A stretch of 64,000 bases of DNA. It comes from Lingula anatina. Its lineage: Eukaryota > Brachiopoda > Lingulata > Lingulida > Lingulidae. Position 1 is the first letter of the stretch, and each line of letters begins with the position of its first letter. The stretch covers positions 501,740-565,739 of the forward strand of contig NW_019774480.1 in NCBI RefSeq assembly GCF_001039355.2, written 5' to 3'. Made by a program: the position numbers and the translations under genes. Shown piece after piece: positions 33,968-48,600 of the stretch. The notes under the pieces are model-generated. The model had not been told where the DNA came from. It saw only the letters and a program-made list of their open reading frames with translations, and did not search any database.

Positions 33968-36900
33968 GATTATACCTTCCAAATATCTGCATTACTGTGT
34001 TCAATATATAAGTTGGCTTTTGATGAAGTGGATGACAAAAGTTCACCTGTTAATCTGGCAAAGTGAATAGGAGCGAATGGATAGCAATGAGTTGTCCTTA
34101 ATGCACGCATTATTTTGCCGTTAATGACTCTACTCAGGTAGCTCGACCTAATGGTAGACAATTCCCGGGAGCCCATGTCATATTAATAATTAATCTATTT
34201 CCAAAGCATGTGCAAGGTACAACGGTTGTGCTTTAAAAATAAGTGCAGAGAAGTCGCACTCAAGCTCACCGAATACAGTAGTAGGCTTTTCTGTTTATAG
34301 TCTGCATGCCGGGACGTATTATATTGGATGAAAAATGAGGAATCTGTAGAGGAGTACAGAGAGAGGGGGAGGGGATATTTTTAGCTTTTGGCCTCGACGG
34401 GTATATTATGTAGGAATCAGGTTATAAAAGTGCAGTGAACCCTCAAGCATTTTTGTTATTAAGGTAAAACCGCTATCGACTGCCTGACTCATTACATCGC
34501 ATCCCTGTGCTATCATTTCTATTGCAAAATAATGACAAATAAGCTTCTGTGCATTACAAGGTCAAATTCCCATACGCTCACTACAGTACCATAATGCGAA
34601 ATTTGTTAAGCCCTCTCATGCTTTGGATTCTTACTAGTAAACATTTTGGGGCATATCTTCTCTGCAATAACACGGGGAATTTTGACAGGGGTCAACACTT
34701 TTATACATTTTTCATACATCAACGGTAGGTAAATATAACTGTTTCAATAATTTCTCAAGGTAAATTGGGTCCGTTAAATTTTGCATTAAGTCAAAACTTG
34801 ACTTTGTCCATTTATAAGACGGCCCATACCTAAACTGCATTCAAAGGTCATACTGGAAAAAATTAAAAAGATCGCATGAAGCATTTTTCCAAGGGGAAAG
34901 TTAAAAAAAAAAGAAATCCATTTAGAAAGCGTTTCAGAGTTTGTGGATCACTTGATGATGGTTGGGAAGAATCAGAAATTAATGGAGACCTGACAAAATT
35001 ATTTGGAAAATTTTCTGTCTGTTTGAAATCTCATGAAATTGTAACTATAAGGCTTTGTTCGTATTACATATCATTGAAAATATGTTTTTCGTCTTACATA
35101 CATGTAATACCCCATATGTCGCTAGTCAATGATTGTATCGTATCCTTACGAATACCAGCAATTACATATCATTGAAGACACCATTCATAACACCTAACTT
35201 AAAGGGAAATGAGTATGGGAGAATAAGGGCACAAGTGAAATCAGTAACAAAATCACGATTCAATACAAAATAGGTTAAAATTGAATTCATGGTACTGCGC
35301 TGTGTGGATGAGCTGTGTGTGGATGTGTCTACTGCGGCCAGCGTGGTGTTTTGTATTTATGAATTCAAAGGTAAACATTTTCTTTCCGTAATACAAAACA
35401 CCCAGAGATTTACAGATACTATATAGTTGGAGGTTTAGCTTCGAGCACCGGATATATGAGCAGGATATATTTTTTCTGAATTTGACAGGGCGTTTGAAAC
35501 ACTAGATATATCGACTTAAAGTTCTATTTTTCACTAAACGGAAAAAGTACTCGACTTACTTTTAATTACGTTAACATACCCCCTTCGTAATAAATCAAAT
35601 ATTTGCTACAGTAAAAGAACATTTCTTTCAGCACGTATTTAAACAGTCTGTCACTATATCTTTTACATTTCATTTCTTTATTGGTTGATCATACTAATTT
35701 CGATATCATACTGTTGACTCAATGTATTATTTCCGAACAAATATATTATCATGAACACATCAAAGTCAATACAAAACCGGCCTCTACCACTATTCCTGTG
35801 ACACATCGCACTATGCAAGGAACACAGGCTTAGTAAATGAAATTTGTTAGCTTGAAGCGCGATGTCTTAAAAGATTAGTCCTTTACCCGCGAGGAATCTC
35901 CCCCGATCAATCCGGCAAACATTGGAGGGATATGTGCCTGGACAAGGTGCCGCTGTGACAGGAATGGTAGTCCTTGGAATGGAAGTCCAGGCTCCCATAT
36001 GATTAGTACAAGTTAGGGCTAGTCGAAGTATTGGGGATATAATATGGGACGAATGTCACCTGTACAAAGTAATGGGGAAGGAACTACGGTCCCAGGCGTA
36101 TCCACGCTGCTCTTGGGGATGTTGGTTTTCGATGCAGTCCAAAATCGGGAGGTGCTTCAGAGGTGACCAATTTTGATTCTGATTTGATTCTGATTTTGAT
36201 TTTGGTTCCACTCCCCTACTCAAAATTATTGAAAATTTTCATCACTCGTAGATAATAGAAAAGGAAAACGACAAAGAAAGGCCCTTTGAAATGCGTGTAT
36301 GTCTCCACGCAAAAGCATCCGTAACAGCGCGTAAGGTGTTCGCATTTTTTTTTCAAATTTCATGAATTTTCAGACAAACGGATATTACCACAAGTACAGT
36401 ATGGTGGCCCTTTTACAAAATAATCCCGATCACGCTTGTATTCCAGTTTCATTGTCAAGGGTAAAGGAGGCGCGTTTATCAGGATCACTTTCCTATCTCT
36501 CAAGGGAATGTTAAATGGATTTTTTGGTTATTCATTAGTTATCAAAGTTTTCAATTTTCGGCGAAGAACATAATTCCGCTAGTGACATATGTTTCAAATG
36601 TAATACATGCCACACATAATGCCTTACAAGTACACAACCTCTTTAGGTAAAACTCTCTCACCTACTTAGCATAGAGACCACTCAACATTGATAACCTTTC
36701 TTTTGTTACTGAAAAAAGACCTAACGCCTTTTTGTAAACACTTAGTATTAGTATAGTCCTCGGGTCATATTCTGGCCAGAATTCAATAACTCAATGTGTA
36801 AGCTAAGATATGAAATGATATGATACGAAGATTGTCCCACGAGACCGAATAAGGCATCATTGCGAACACGATAGAAAATTGTGGTAGTGAAGACTTCGTC

Positions 36901-39259
36901 ACATAACTGATGTATTCTTCATTCTTCTGTACAGATTACATGTATGTGTTAAAATGAAAAAATATTAAAAAGCCGTGTAATTTCAATGAAGATATTTAAA
37001 ACTAATTATTCTACTTTTTTCAATTGTGTACATATATGTAGATCCACTGTTCTTAAGGATGTTCTTCAAGTGCATTAAATATTTCCTGGTCGTGCATGTA
37101 TATAAGAAGGAAAATTAAAGCAACCACCTATGTTTGGGATAAGTAAGTGCCTGTGTTATTGCAGTACTGCTCCCTCAAATAATTTTGATGATTTTGAAGA
37201 TTTTACACGAAGTTACAAGAATTCTCTGCACATATTTTCTGGTGGATGCTGCTGAGGACGCCGATGGTCTGGATGTTCACCTTAGCCCTGCGTCGGTAGA
37301 GCTAATGGGATCGGTCTTCGTTCTCTCGCCCCTTCACTACTTGTTATAATAACGAGTTGGGGCTTCAAGAGTTTATTCGCAGTCTCTCAGCTAACCATAC
37401 ATGGGTATTTATACTCAAATCTCTCCGTACTGATCACTTCGGTTTTAATGCAATCTTGCCGTAAACTTAAGACTATCCACGTGAAATTATAGTCCATTTG
37501 AACACTGTTTAATTCTAAGAAAAATATATCGCCCATTTTAGGAGTACGCCTACTTGTTTCAATAATTATAGCATCACATGGCTCGTCCTGGTTTGAGATA
37601 CCCTCCAGCAGGGCCACAGATTTTTCACAAGATAATCACAGATATGTGTAGTTAAATAATGAGACTATTTTGCACTGTGTCAGATGAGCGCACATGATGA
37701 AATCTACGACCCTGCTAGAGAGTAGGTTTGAGACAGGACAGCATTAAAACATCTAGGGCCTGTTTTACACCTTAATTCTTTGGAAGAGTGGCATGTTGGT
37801 AAATTCTAAAATCGTTACCCTGTAATGCCAGTCCGTAATGCTTTAGCTGTAATAAAATAAAGATATGTACGCACCAAACGCAATTTATTGAGGAGCTTTA
37901 GAGGAAATTTCCCACTAATCCAGACAGCCGTGCATCGCGTTTCCAGCACATGGAAAAATTCTTTCCGCACGCAGTGCAAGAAATACAAAAGCACCAATAA
38001 AACCAAACGCCTTATTTTCCGCTTTTATTACAACTTTTGTCACTTAAAGTTAACAAATACGTACACGGTGCGAAATATCTGTGCACCAACTACACGTGTA
38101 GCAATGAACCACTTTCAATAGAAAGGGTGCATTTACTGGAAAAAATTAGTTTTATAAACAACGACATTGTGAACATAAAAGCAAAGTGACTGCTGTCAAA
38201 ACCAATAACATACAACTATGCCTCACAATCACAATTCTAGAATCTAGGAAATGTAGCGACTCGTTTATACACGTACTACGCTAGCCACTGGCAACATCAC
38301 AGACAGATTTATAGCTGTATCAATACACTTAAAGCACCAGTTTTACATTTTAGGGCTCAATACGATATATACATAAAGAGACAGTTCATGGGACTTGAGA
38401 ACGGGAGAACTGTCTTCAACAATTATCTGGTGCTTTACATCTATGTAAAAAACTGCAAAGCTCACAATAAAGTTCTAAAATATTGATTTTTTACACTTTT
38501 TCTTAACAAGGCCCATTTTCAAAACAATTCAATGATAATAATTCATTTATTAATGTTAAAGTAAATGAAAAGTCTCTCAGCTGATGTAAAGTTTTGATTA
38601 AAAAACGGATCATTTTAATTTTGTGCAACAAGTGTACAAAGAAATATATGCATCTTCTAGGTTAAGCTTTTTGTATCCTAAGCTCATCAATATCCTTTGT
38701 CCTTTTTCATATTGGATCAATATATATCAACTTAAAAAAAAAACTGTGAGAACACCCACAACAGACCCTCTATTTGGAAATACATTCAATTTCCTTTTTA
38801 CATATAAATTTACATATCCCTCAGATAATCATATCAACATGCTAGGGACTGGTTTTCCATAATCCCTAATTTAACTTAAACCCCATTCCATGAATAAAAG
38901 ATTTTACATAAAGACAGTTTTTTCATCAGCTGTGCCAATTTAAGACTGTGCATACTTTTGCATTAGAGCTACAAATACAGTGCATGCATATACATAAATA
39001 CTTTTTTATGTTAAATAATTACATTAAATGAGATTGATAACAACTTTTTTTGCTACCTGTACTTAACAGCACCATCTTATTCCTACTCGGATTTTAAAAA
39101 TGATTATCTGTCCTTGTTTTTATAGAACATATCACAGCTTGGAACATCTCCTTTCTTCATTGTACAGTTTACATATAGGATAAGTACACATAACCTAACT
39201 TTGCCAATTTTATTTCTTTTTAAACTCCAACCCAAAATTTAACTAAAACCAAAGGACAA

Positions 39260-39290
<31 letters not shown>

Positions 39291-40779
39291 CATACTGAAT
39301 ATCAAATTCTGTCATTACTGAATCATCACAAGCATCCAAGTGTGTACAGTGAGTGTCTGCTTAGGCAAGACTGTAGTATTCACTGGGCCCTGGCAACCAA
39401 AACCAGAGTTTATTTCATTTTTTAAAATTATTCTTCACAAGAAAAAAAAAAAAAAAAAAGCCAATGACCCATGAGATTCACTCCCCAGACTTCACTGTCA
39501 GTATGAGATTATTACAGTAGAATACTGCCCTTTTAGTGCACAAAGGCAGAAAGACTCGAACAAAATGTCATACATTTATAACTTATCATTTCAGTGCTTT
39601 GCTTCCAAATATATATAGTTACTTTCATGACATGGATTTTTTTCTTTCTTTCTTTCTTTTTTTTTTTTTTTTTTTTGCTAAAATAATATATCTAACTTTG
39701 CACTGAATGGTAAATTATAGTACATGTATCTGAGTCGTGGGCATTGCATTACTAAGAGCTCATCTTTTTGAACAAATGGTGACTAAGCTGTAAGCAATAT
39801 GCAAAATATGAACAGCAACTTTATATTATTAATGTGAAGCTAATAAAGCAAAGGGTTATCTCACTGTTCAGAAAAACTATGGCATTTAAACTGATACAAA
39901 GGTGTCAACAGGACTAAACAGTTGAACATATTGGAATGCTACACATCTGTTCTACCATAAAAATTGAACCTATTACTAATCCACTGCATTGCTTGCAACC
40001 TGCAGATTATTCATAATTGTATTGATCATATTTTCAGTTGTGCCTTTATCCCTTATAAATGTAACAGTACAAATATACTTCATAATGCAACTTACAACAC
40101 TTTCACTGAAAATAATTCCCATTCCATCTCTCTTAAACTTGTGCTTGCTAACACAAGCCTTAGATTTGGAACACAAATGACTCGAGCCATAAATTAAGTA
40201 CCCCAACATAAAATTACCACACCAACAATTTGGATTGATGGTTTGTGGAACCTATCTCTGTGCTCATGGCTACTAATTTTAGGTTGGGGTCTTAAATTTG
40301 TGGTTCGAGTCATTAATTTGGCCATTTGTGCTCACAACTCACAAATCTGAGGCTCTAGTTTGCTTATGCCTAATCTGTTTATAAGGCCTCCATTTCAAAA
40401 TATTTACCAACAATTTTAACGTGTTACAGAGACAGGAGGCAATATAACTACGTTGGGTTTTCACCAACACATAAAATCGTCTTTTTAATTCACTGTCCTT
40501 AAATTAATAGAAAAACAACAACAACATAGTTTTCCAATATAAGGTTGTTCTGTGATATGATAATCTAATAATCCCTCTGGGTATTTTGTGATAAGGGCAA
40601 TCTCTCAAGCAGATTTTACAGAATCAAATTATTCCCATACAGCTGATATATTTTACAATCACTGTCACCCTCAATTCCTTAGAATTAACACAAGGCATAT
40701 GGAAACCCTGTCCTTGGAAGAAGTCTTACTGTTCATAACCTTACATGCACTTTTTGAAAGAGCACTGCTGGTACCTAAG

Positions 40780-41050
40780 ACCCCATTCCCATAACTAGAT
40801 CGATCTAACAGGATCGATCCTTCTCCAAGGGCTTTCTCGCTAAATTGCTTTCAGCTAAAGTGGCTCTGATGTCTGGAAGGCTTACTGAAGCTGTTACAGT
40901 TAATCAACTATCTAATTAACTATCTTTAAGCAGCTTCAGTAGGCTTGCCAGATGTTTAAGCTGCTTACCCTGAAAGCAATTTAGCAAGAAACCCCTCAGA
41001 GATGGATTGATAACTGTTAGATTGATCTAGGTATGGGAACGGGGTCTAAG
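40780..41050. mobile_element. Long palindromic MITE in the probable 3' UTR of the MARCH gene
   Basis: The left arm (CCCCATTCCCATA, CTAGATCGATCTAACAG, TCGCTAAATTGCTTTCAG) is almost fully complementary to the right arm, which ends CTAGGTATGGGAACGGGGT. The centre is near GTTAATCAACTATC. CTAAG flanks both ends, a possible 5-bp target duplication. It belongs to the same family as 60765-61010 and, more distantly, 3579-3790. Confidence 0.75.
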
Positions 41051-41124
41051 TCCAGAAATTTTCTAAATATCTAGACCACAGCAATGTGGGGAAAGGCAAT
41101 CTTTATAACAGTAATGACATTAAA

Positions 41125-41496
41125 TTAAAGTAACGCTGTCTCCTGTATCAAACTCTCTGAGTCAATTTTCTCCACTGGAGTGATGAACTTCACGGATGCA
41201 TTCGGTGGACAGTTCTGTATGTGAATGACACGGTTATACGCTTTCCATCGTCTGCACAGCTGCACATACATCTTGCACTGTACATACATGAACACGAGGC
41301 CACCAGTGAAGCCGATAAAGACCACAATCAGTTTGGTCCAAAATGGCCACTCCAGCATACCATTTTCAATCTCATCTGTAGTCCGGTCTATGAGCACGTA
41401 AAGGGACCAGATCACACAAGTTATAGCAATGATATGGAATGTAACTGAGCAAATAATCTTCCTCCTTTCCATCGTTGTCATCTCCATCTTCCTCCA
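41125..41496 (-). CDS. MARCHF8: MARCH1/8-like coding exon 4 (two TMs and tail, stop)
   Basis: 372 bp including TAA at 41125-41127, acceptor TTTTAG. It starts [20 protein letters not shown], joining the RING exon at KPFRK|WRK as in vertebrates. TM1 is [17 protein letters not shown] and TM2 is [19 protein letters not shown], with the family motif LEWPFWTKL between them. The tail ends SLIQETALL. Confidence 0.95.
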   Translation of the reverse strand, partial: WRKMEMTTMERRKIICSVTFHIIAITCVIWSLYVLIDRTTDEIENGMLEWPFWTKLIVVFIGFTGGLVFMYVQCKMYVQLCRRWKAYNRVIHIQNCPPNASVKFITPVEKIDSESLIQETALL

Positions 41497-44400
41497 CTAA
41501 AACAAAAGATAATTTTACATCTTTAATAATAACGCAAAAAATCATTTGGTACATTTTTTCTCAACTCTTTTGGTACTTCAAGATTCAAGAGTGTGCTTTA
41601 AAGAAACAAATTCATACTGCGGCTTTGTTAATTGTATCTTTATCGCAAATGGTAAAGTTTATTTGTGATTTTTTTTCAGTAGAAGGTACAGCTTCCTCTT
41701 AAACTATGGCAACAGTAACCAGTGTGATATGAATGCCACATGAGAAAATCAATATTTTTAACATTAGCTTCATACATGAATCATCAACGACTTGCTCCCA
41801 TATACTGTAATTAAAGAAAAAACACAGAAAAGAAGGAAAGAAATACAGAAAGAAGGAAACAATCTGAAGCTTTAGGAATGAACTAAACCATAATATCATT
41901 TGCATTGGTGAAAAGTGTAAAAACTGAAAATCCTGAAAGCATAGCTTGCAATTTCTCATCGCACTCAGATCATATGAAAATAAGGGCAAAATGAAGACTG
42001 AAAATCAGGCATAATTCTGAAAACTTTCATTCATGCATCTGTGATGCAAAGTGAAAGGCATATTAACATACAGCATATTTAATTGGATTGTGTATATAAG
42101 CAACATAACACACCTTGGCATCTGATATCCTATCTTTATAAAGTAATTTATATCTAGCCAGAAAAGCTGACATATATAAAGACTCAAAAAGTGTAAATAC
42201 AGGGATCTTTTGGTCAGAAATGGTTACAATTATGAAAAATATTTGGGGAAAATGGCAATATTCAAGTGAACACCATTTGTGGTTATTTCACTGATTGGTC
42301 AGTAAACACCTACTGAACCAGGGTAAACACATTAGGTTCAGTATACCAAATTTTTTGGATACTTAAGAGTTAAAACTTGTCCCCGAACACAGATCTAAAT
42401 GCATTTTGCTCTGCTGTTTAGGGAAAAATAACAATTTCTGTTGACAGTACTAGACAGACAATTTCTATACAACTGCTAAGCGAAAAAAAAAAAATAATCT
42501 GAACTTTTACCAAACACAACTGTATATAAATCTGAAGGAAAACAAAAATGTGACTAATTTGAAGGATTGGAAAGTGACAGTGATGACTTAGACACAGGAA
42601 TACTATATACATATACCCTGTTCCCACTGCCATCTGAAAAATCCTAAAAAGTGATAACTGCTAACAGGATTTTGAGAAAACGGTTAACAAAAATCCTCAC
42701 CCGTCCAGACTATTACAATTATTTGAATCCGGAACTAATTTGTTATTTATTTGAATAAATGACTGCAGTGTGAACAGGGTAAGAGACACTTACTGTGCCT
42801 TTACATCAAGAATGCTTGCACATTGTAGACTTAATATAGTTGCAGAAAACCCAGTGTTACGAAGAGCTTTCTTTTCACCAGTTAAGTTCTGGTTATCCCA
42901 GTTTTTCTGAGAAATGATCAAGGCTTAAGAAAAACCAAATTCCTGCAATTTGTTAATTGAGAACTTAAAGTATCACAATCCATCTCAGCTAATTTAAAAC
43001 AAAGGCATTATTTCAGGCGAATGTCACTTTTAATCAGTTTCTTATCAATTCAGAGGGAGAGCTGCCTAGTTGTCGCCTTAAACTTAATGTACCATAACTA
43101 ATTTGTTCAGTCAATCAGAGGATACACACATTTCAAATATTCCTCTTCATACCATACTCCTACTTCTATTAAACCTAATCCCCACTCACACAATAAATGG
43201 TAATGAAATATCCTAGCACAGCTTACTTTCACACAATAACAAATATATGTAAACCTAGTACAAAACATTCATTTGATAAAGAAGTGACATTCAAAATCCT
43301 GATAATCATTATCTGTCAGCTGCAGCCCATTACAGAAAAGCCAGCAAAATGTTGAAATTACCATTACACTGAGTTGTGAAATGACAGTTGTGATCACATA
43401 CACGAAATGGAAAGCAGTGATTGATATGAATATGAGGAGATTGAGAGATACCAGTAAATCTAAAGAAAGGCTACAATAATATTCCATAAAGAGTACAAAT
43501 TTTTAACACAAATGTATTTACTCCAACTCATTTTGAATGGCCCCTTATATAAGAATTCATTAAAAGTGATTGCAAACTGTAGGAGAAGAGAACACAGCCA
43601 GATATATTATGGAATGCTAATGTAAAACATAATTTTTTAGCAAAGTTTGAAGATCAACATTTTTTTTAATCCAGCACCCACTGGCATCCATCTTTCCCAA
43701 CTCAGCAATGCCACTTAAGACCTTAACCAAATATTACAGGGATAGATAAAAGAAATGGCGGAGGTGTGCATTATGAATCCCTCATAATCTTACATTTGGC
43801 TTAAATACACTCCTCCTTCAGCTTCAAAAACATCACTTACTTTTCTGAAAGGCTTTGTCTTTGTTGTCATACGAAACTCAAATCTACAGAGCTCACATGA
43901 CTTTGTATCGGCACTTTTGATCCACTGTTGCAGGCAGTCCTGGTGCACGTAGCGCAGGCTCCCCGAGCAAACACATGGCGATATGAGGGGGTTGTCCACC
44001 TCGCTCTCGCAGTGACATATTCGACATATCTCTGACAGCGATCCTGCAGTGGAGGGACGAGAAAGGCACTCTGTCAGTGGGGGAGAGGCAGAGTTCTGAT
44101 GGATGGATTCCTAGAAATATCAAAATACATCTTATGTTAATTACAAAATTGAAGCAATGACTGTATTTTCCTTTTCTCATTCCTCATTCTAGAGGGCTTG
44201 CTAAGCTATGCAGCGCAGCATGGTGCTGACATAGAAAAGCGTAAATGGTCCATTTAGAGGCATACCTGGAAAACAAGTAATTACATAAAATGAGGCTGAC
44301 ATATCACAAGTACAATAAACTCTTGTGCAATGTTAAAAATATACCTCTCTGAGGTCCTCATTAAATATCAAAAGAAAATGGCAGTTACTTTCTAACAGGC

Positions 44401-45528
44401 ACAGTGACTAGGAAATGATCATTATTTCACTTATATTAGTGAAGGACCCTCAGGATAACAAACCTGTGTATGCCACAGAAAGCAGATCGTGCAGTCAGCA
44501 CTGCTTGAAGTAAAACCTTAAGAGGAAAGAGCCATTAATCAGCATCAGAAATCACCTGCTATGCAGATACAGTTCATGTTTAATCGGGAGAAAATGAAGG
44601 GGAGTGAGAGATCAGTCCTGACAATTTTATTACATCCTTGGTACAGACGAATATGATTTTAAAACTGAAAACAGGCCAACGCCTTATCTTCGAATCTCAT
44701 AAATTCACTACACAGCCAGATCATCTGGTTTTCTATACCAAGTTTATTCTCATCAAAGTAGTCTTATAAAAACATCTGGTATCTAAAGTAGAACCTTCAG
44801 ACTCAACTGCCATAATGATAATCAAATAAACAAGTACACAAGGTATTTTGTGGGTTAAAGGCAACAGCAAAACTATTTTTTTCCTAGAAATTTTAGCCAT
44901 TCCCCTCTCATTACCAAAGTACATAGTATCAAAATTTGTTGTGAAAATAATGATCTATAAAACTGTTGTTCACATGTTATTTTCTAAATTTTATCATTTC
45001 CATTGAAAAAAATTCACCGGCCTTTGTCTCCATTACTGGTTGGCTTCAAGACTGCAAACTATGAACTAAAAAAAAAATATTGTTTTTGAATTGTAATTTT
45101 GCTATCAATTTTGGCTTTGCTAGACTTAAGTGATTAAGGGGTAAAGGTAAAGAACCATTTTCCTATAAGTCTAAAGCTCACTGTGCAACTTTCAGTGATT
45201 GTAAAATAAACAAGTTGTGTACAAAAAGTTTTGACTTGAAATAAAAGTAGGGCCTACGACTAGTGTTTCAGCATTACATAATGTGTGCTATGGGCATGCT
45301 AGCATATAAATGTTTGCTTTATTCAAATGACTTTAGGTATGAATTTATAAGTTTTATACATTTTTTTGATGAAGTCCTCCTTATTTTATCAGCTTCTGGC
45401 TACTATGTTCCATGGCCAAGGTATCAATATTTCACATGTGTAGGTGACATGTCCTCTGGCAAATCAATGTAAAATTTTAATTTCAAAATTAAAATTTTGA
45501 AAATTTCAAAATTAAAATTTTGAAGAAC

Positions 45529-45566
<38 letters not shown>

Positions 45567-45645
45567 TCAAACATTCAAGCTAAAGAATGTCCAATTTTGT
45601 TTCAAATCCTTTACTACCTAAAAAAAAAAAAAAAAGAATAACAAA

Positions 45646-45693
<48 letters not shown>

Positions 45694-48600
45694 AAAATGA
45701 TAACTAGCAAACTGCTATTCAGTTCCACTAGACTGTTCCTACTTTCAGAGAATCTATCCAACTCTATCTACAAATTCACTTCAATGAAACAGACATCATT
45801 ATACTAATGGGAATCAGTATCAAACACTTATGAGGGAAATTATTGATTCATTTTTTTTTTTGGTGAAGTAAATGAGTAAAAGCCATAGAAGAGATATTGC
45901 TAACCCTTTCACAGAAAAAGAGGGATTCTATAGCCCTGAGGTTGAGGTAGTAGGGTGGGCAAGTTGTGGGCGTCTCCTAAATGAAATAAGCACTAATAAT
46001 TTTTGGTTAAAACCATCTGAGCACAGCCTAAATATCAGCTGAATCTGACATCAATGAGGTCAAGTGATGGTAGAAATGAAAAATACATTGTGCAGTGCAG
46101 TAGTAGTAAGCATGATAGTTTGCAATACCATACTGTCTGTTACAAAGTCTGACAAGAAGAGAGTGATTAGGAATCAAATGCTTAGTTAACACGAAGCCTT
46201 TTGGTTTGGTTTAATTAAGTTGTTTGTTTACTCAAACAATCTTGATCGTACTCCACTAATGGTGTTCCTTAAACGGGGGTTTCTTTCTTTTCTTTTTTTT
46301 TTTTTTTGACATTAGGACATTCATTTGCACCAACAACTTCTTAATACTGTTCAAACCATCTAATTTATTCTTCAAGCCAACATAAAATCCAAGATAATCT
46401 ATTCTAATCCATTTTTTGGTTAAAACGAACAGTTGTTATCCCCTTAAGTTCAGGTTACTGAGGTTAAGATGGTGCACACATTTTTTTCCTTTCTGCACAC
46501 TTCGTCTAAGAAAGGCCACTTCAGTATTAGTATGCATTTCTTATGCCTTGCTCTAGGTCAGAGATGCCAGGTCTTCATTTTTTCTATTTATTGATTGCTC
46601 AATTCGTCATGTGCCAAAAAATATATAGCACACAACTAGTCTGCTTATTACATTCTTATTCTATGAAATATCCTTGTATTAATAATTTATCTTCACACTG
46701 ATAACTTCATTGATGACTTTAGTTTTGTGTATGTGAGAGAATGATTCATCTTCTGCTGTGGTAGTGACAAGTGCTCTAATATCTATAAAACACTAAGGGA
46801 ATCTCAATTTCTGCAGCACTTCCTGTGCTAACTCTATTCCAAGGATTTTATGTGACAAGCATACCTTGAAAGCTTGTAGAAGGCAATACTACATTGTGTA
46901 TGCATTTGTGCCCACCAAGGCATATATCAAATTTCCCTCTTTTTAGCCTAATTGAAAACAGATTCTCCAATATAGCATAAGACTCCCCAAGTTATTTGCA
47001 AATGTCATTCTGAGATATTTATAATGAAATCATGGTTGCCTTTGCTGAATTAACTATATACAAATTATGACAAAAACAATTTGGCGATCAGACATACATA
47101 CATGTAGGCAGATGGATAGTTAGACCCCAGTTTTAACAACTGTTTATAGCACTTATTCACACAATTAATGGAAAATTTGTTCATAGCCACAAATAACATT
47201 CAGAATTCCCAAGCTTTGTTATGTTTGCACATGCTAGACGAGTACTAAGTATCCATTGGAACTTCTGTGCTTGCTTTCAGGTGAGCAACTTTGACATATA
47301 CATTACACTACATAATCAACCACATGCCCCCTAAATTATGCAAGTTTGTACATGTATGTATGTATGTATATATACATATATATGAATTGATACGTAAAAA
47401 CTGCATACCAGAGGAATATGGTCTTCTAGCAAGTATGAACACTCATTGCGTTGTTGCTGCTGCTGACTATCACTATAATCTGCAGCAGTTACATCCTCAA
47501 AACTGCAATCTCTAGCTTGAAATCTCAACAAATCCGATTCTGTCATCCCATGATAGTGTATCTGCTAAATCCCATATTAATCCAATAATAATGATCTTAT
47601 ATGTGCGTATAAATATATTGAATCAGATCCAATTAATCCTTCAGTGACTGGAGCCTAGTTGCCAGCCACCTCACCAAAGGATGTAGGTAAATCACTATGA
47701 GTATACATGACAGCACTGCCTTCAAATGCTAAATGTCATTACACCGGATTGTAGTCATTGTCATTGTATGTCATGTTGTGATGAAAGGAGTCAGGTAGAT
47801 GTAAAAAGGGGTGAATCTTCCATGGCAACAGAGCACAATGGTAAATGACAACCCGTGCTGATGGCAAGCTGAAAGGCTAATCCACACATACAGAAGAGCT
47901 ATCGCTGCTGTTGCTGTGATGTCAAATCAGCTGCCGACTTGTCATAATCTCAGTCATCCAACATTAAGGAGATCCTCAGTGTTCGCAAGGAGACGGCTAG
48001 AACAGAGAGCACCACAGAGGCAGTGCTGCATAGTGCTTGTATAAGCAATCACTTTAAATTGGGTTATATGGCTCCAAACCACATATACTTCCACTGCAAA
48101 TGGCTTATTGCTTCATCGCACTGCCCCCACCTTTCTCCCTCAGTCCCAACTCACTTGCTGGTATCAATTATGCATAAGTTGAAAGTGACTTCTTTGTGAA
48201 AGCACACAACAGTTAATCAATTAATCGATGCCCTGCTTAATATGGCATATGTGCCCGACATTGGGCTGCATACATGTACGTGAATAAATGCGCCATTTTT
48301 GAGCAATATTGATCTGACAGGATAATCGTTTCTTTGAACCAGTCTAATCATTCATAGTGCTGGCTTGTGGAAACTGATTGCAGTCTTGGTACAAGGGAAC
48401 AGATTGCTATGTAGGCAGAGAGAAGTGATTTATTGGAAATGTACAGAAAATAGCACAACTCAACCTGAACTCTGTATCGGCTAATCAAATTCACTAATTA
48501 TAAAAACATCAGCAGCAGCAGCAGCAGCGGCAGCATCCTTATTTAACTTTGTGGTCTGCTTATCTACAAAACATTGCAAATCTATAAAAGACCAGCAAAG

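Larger units (their letters stand above)
31048..41100. other. Mostly non-coding region with transposon relics; right part may be MARCH 3' UTR
   Basis: No convincing genes. It contains (ATT)n at 31395-31427, (CA)n at 31949-32008, a decayed transposase near 33 kb, a TTAA-flanked inverted-repeat element at 33623-33967 and an (AAAT)n tract at 39259-39289. The AT-rich stretch from about 38.5 to 41.1 kb lies just downstream of the MARCH stop codon and may be 3' UTR. Several AATAAA motifs occur on the minus strand, but none can be chosen as the poly(A) signal. Confidence 0.5.

Noticed and set aside
37387-37617. 76-residue minus-strand frame (MALLEGISNQDEPCDAII)
   Set aside because: Somewhat protein-like, but isolated, with no recognised family or splice partners.
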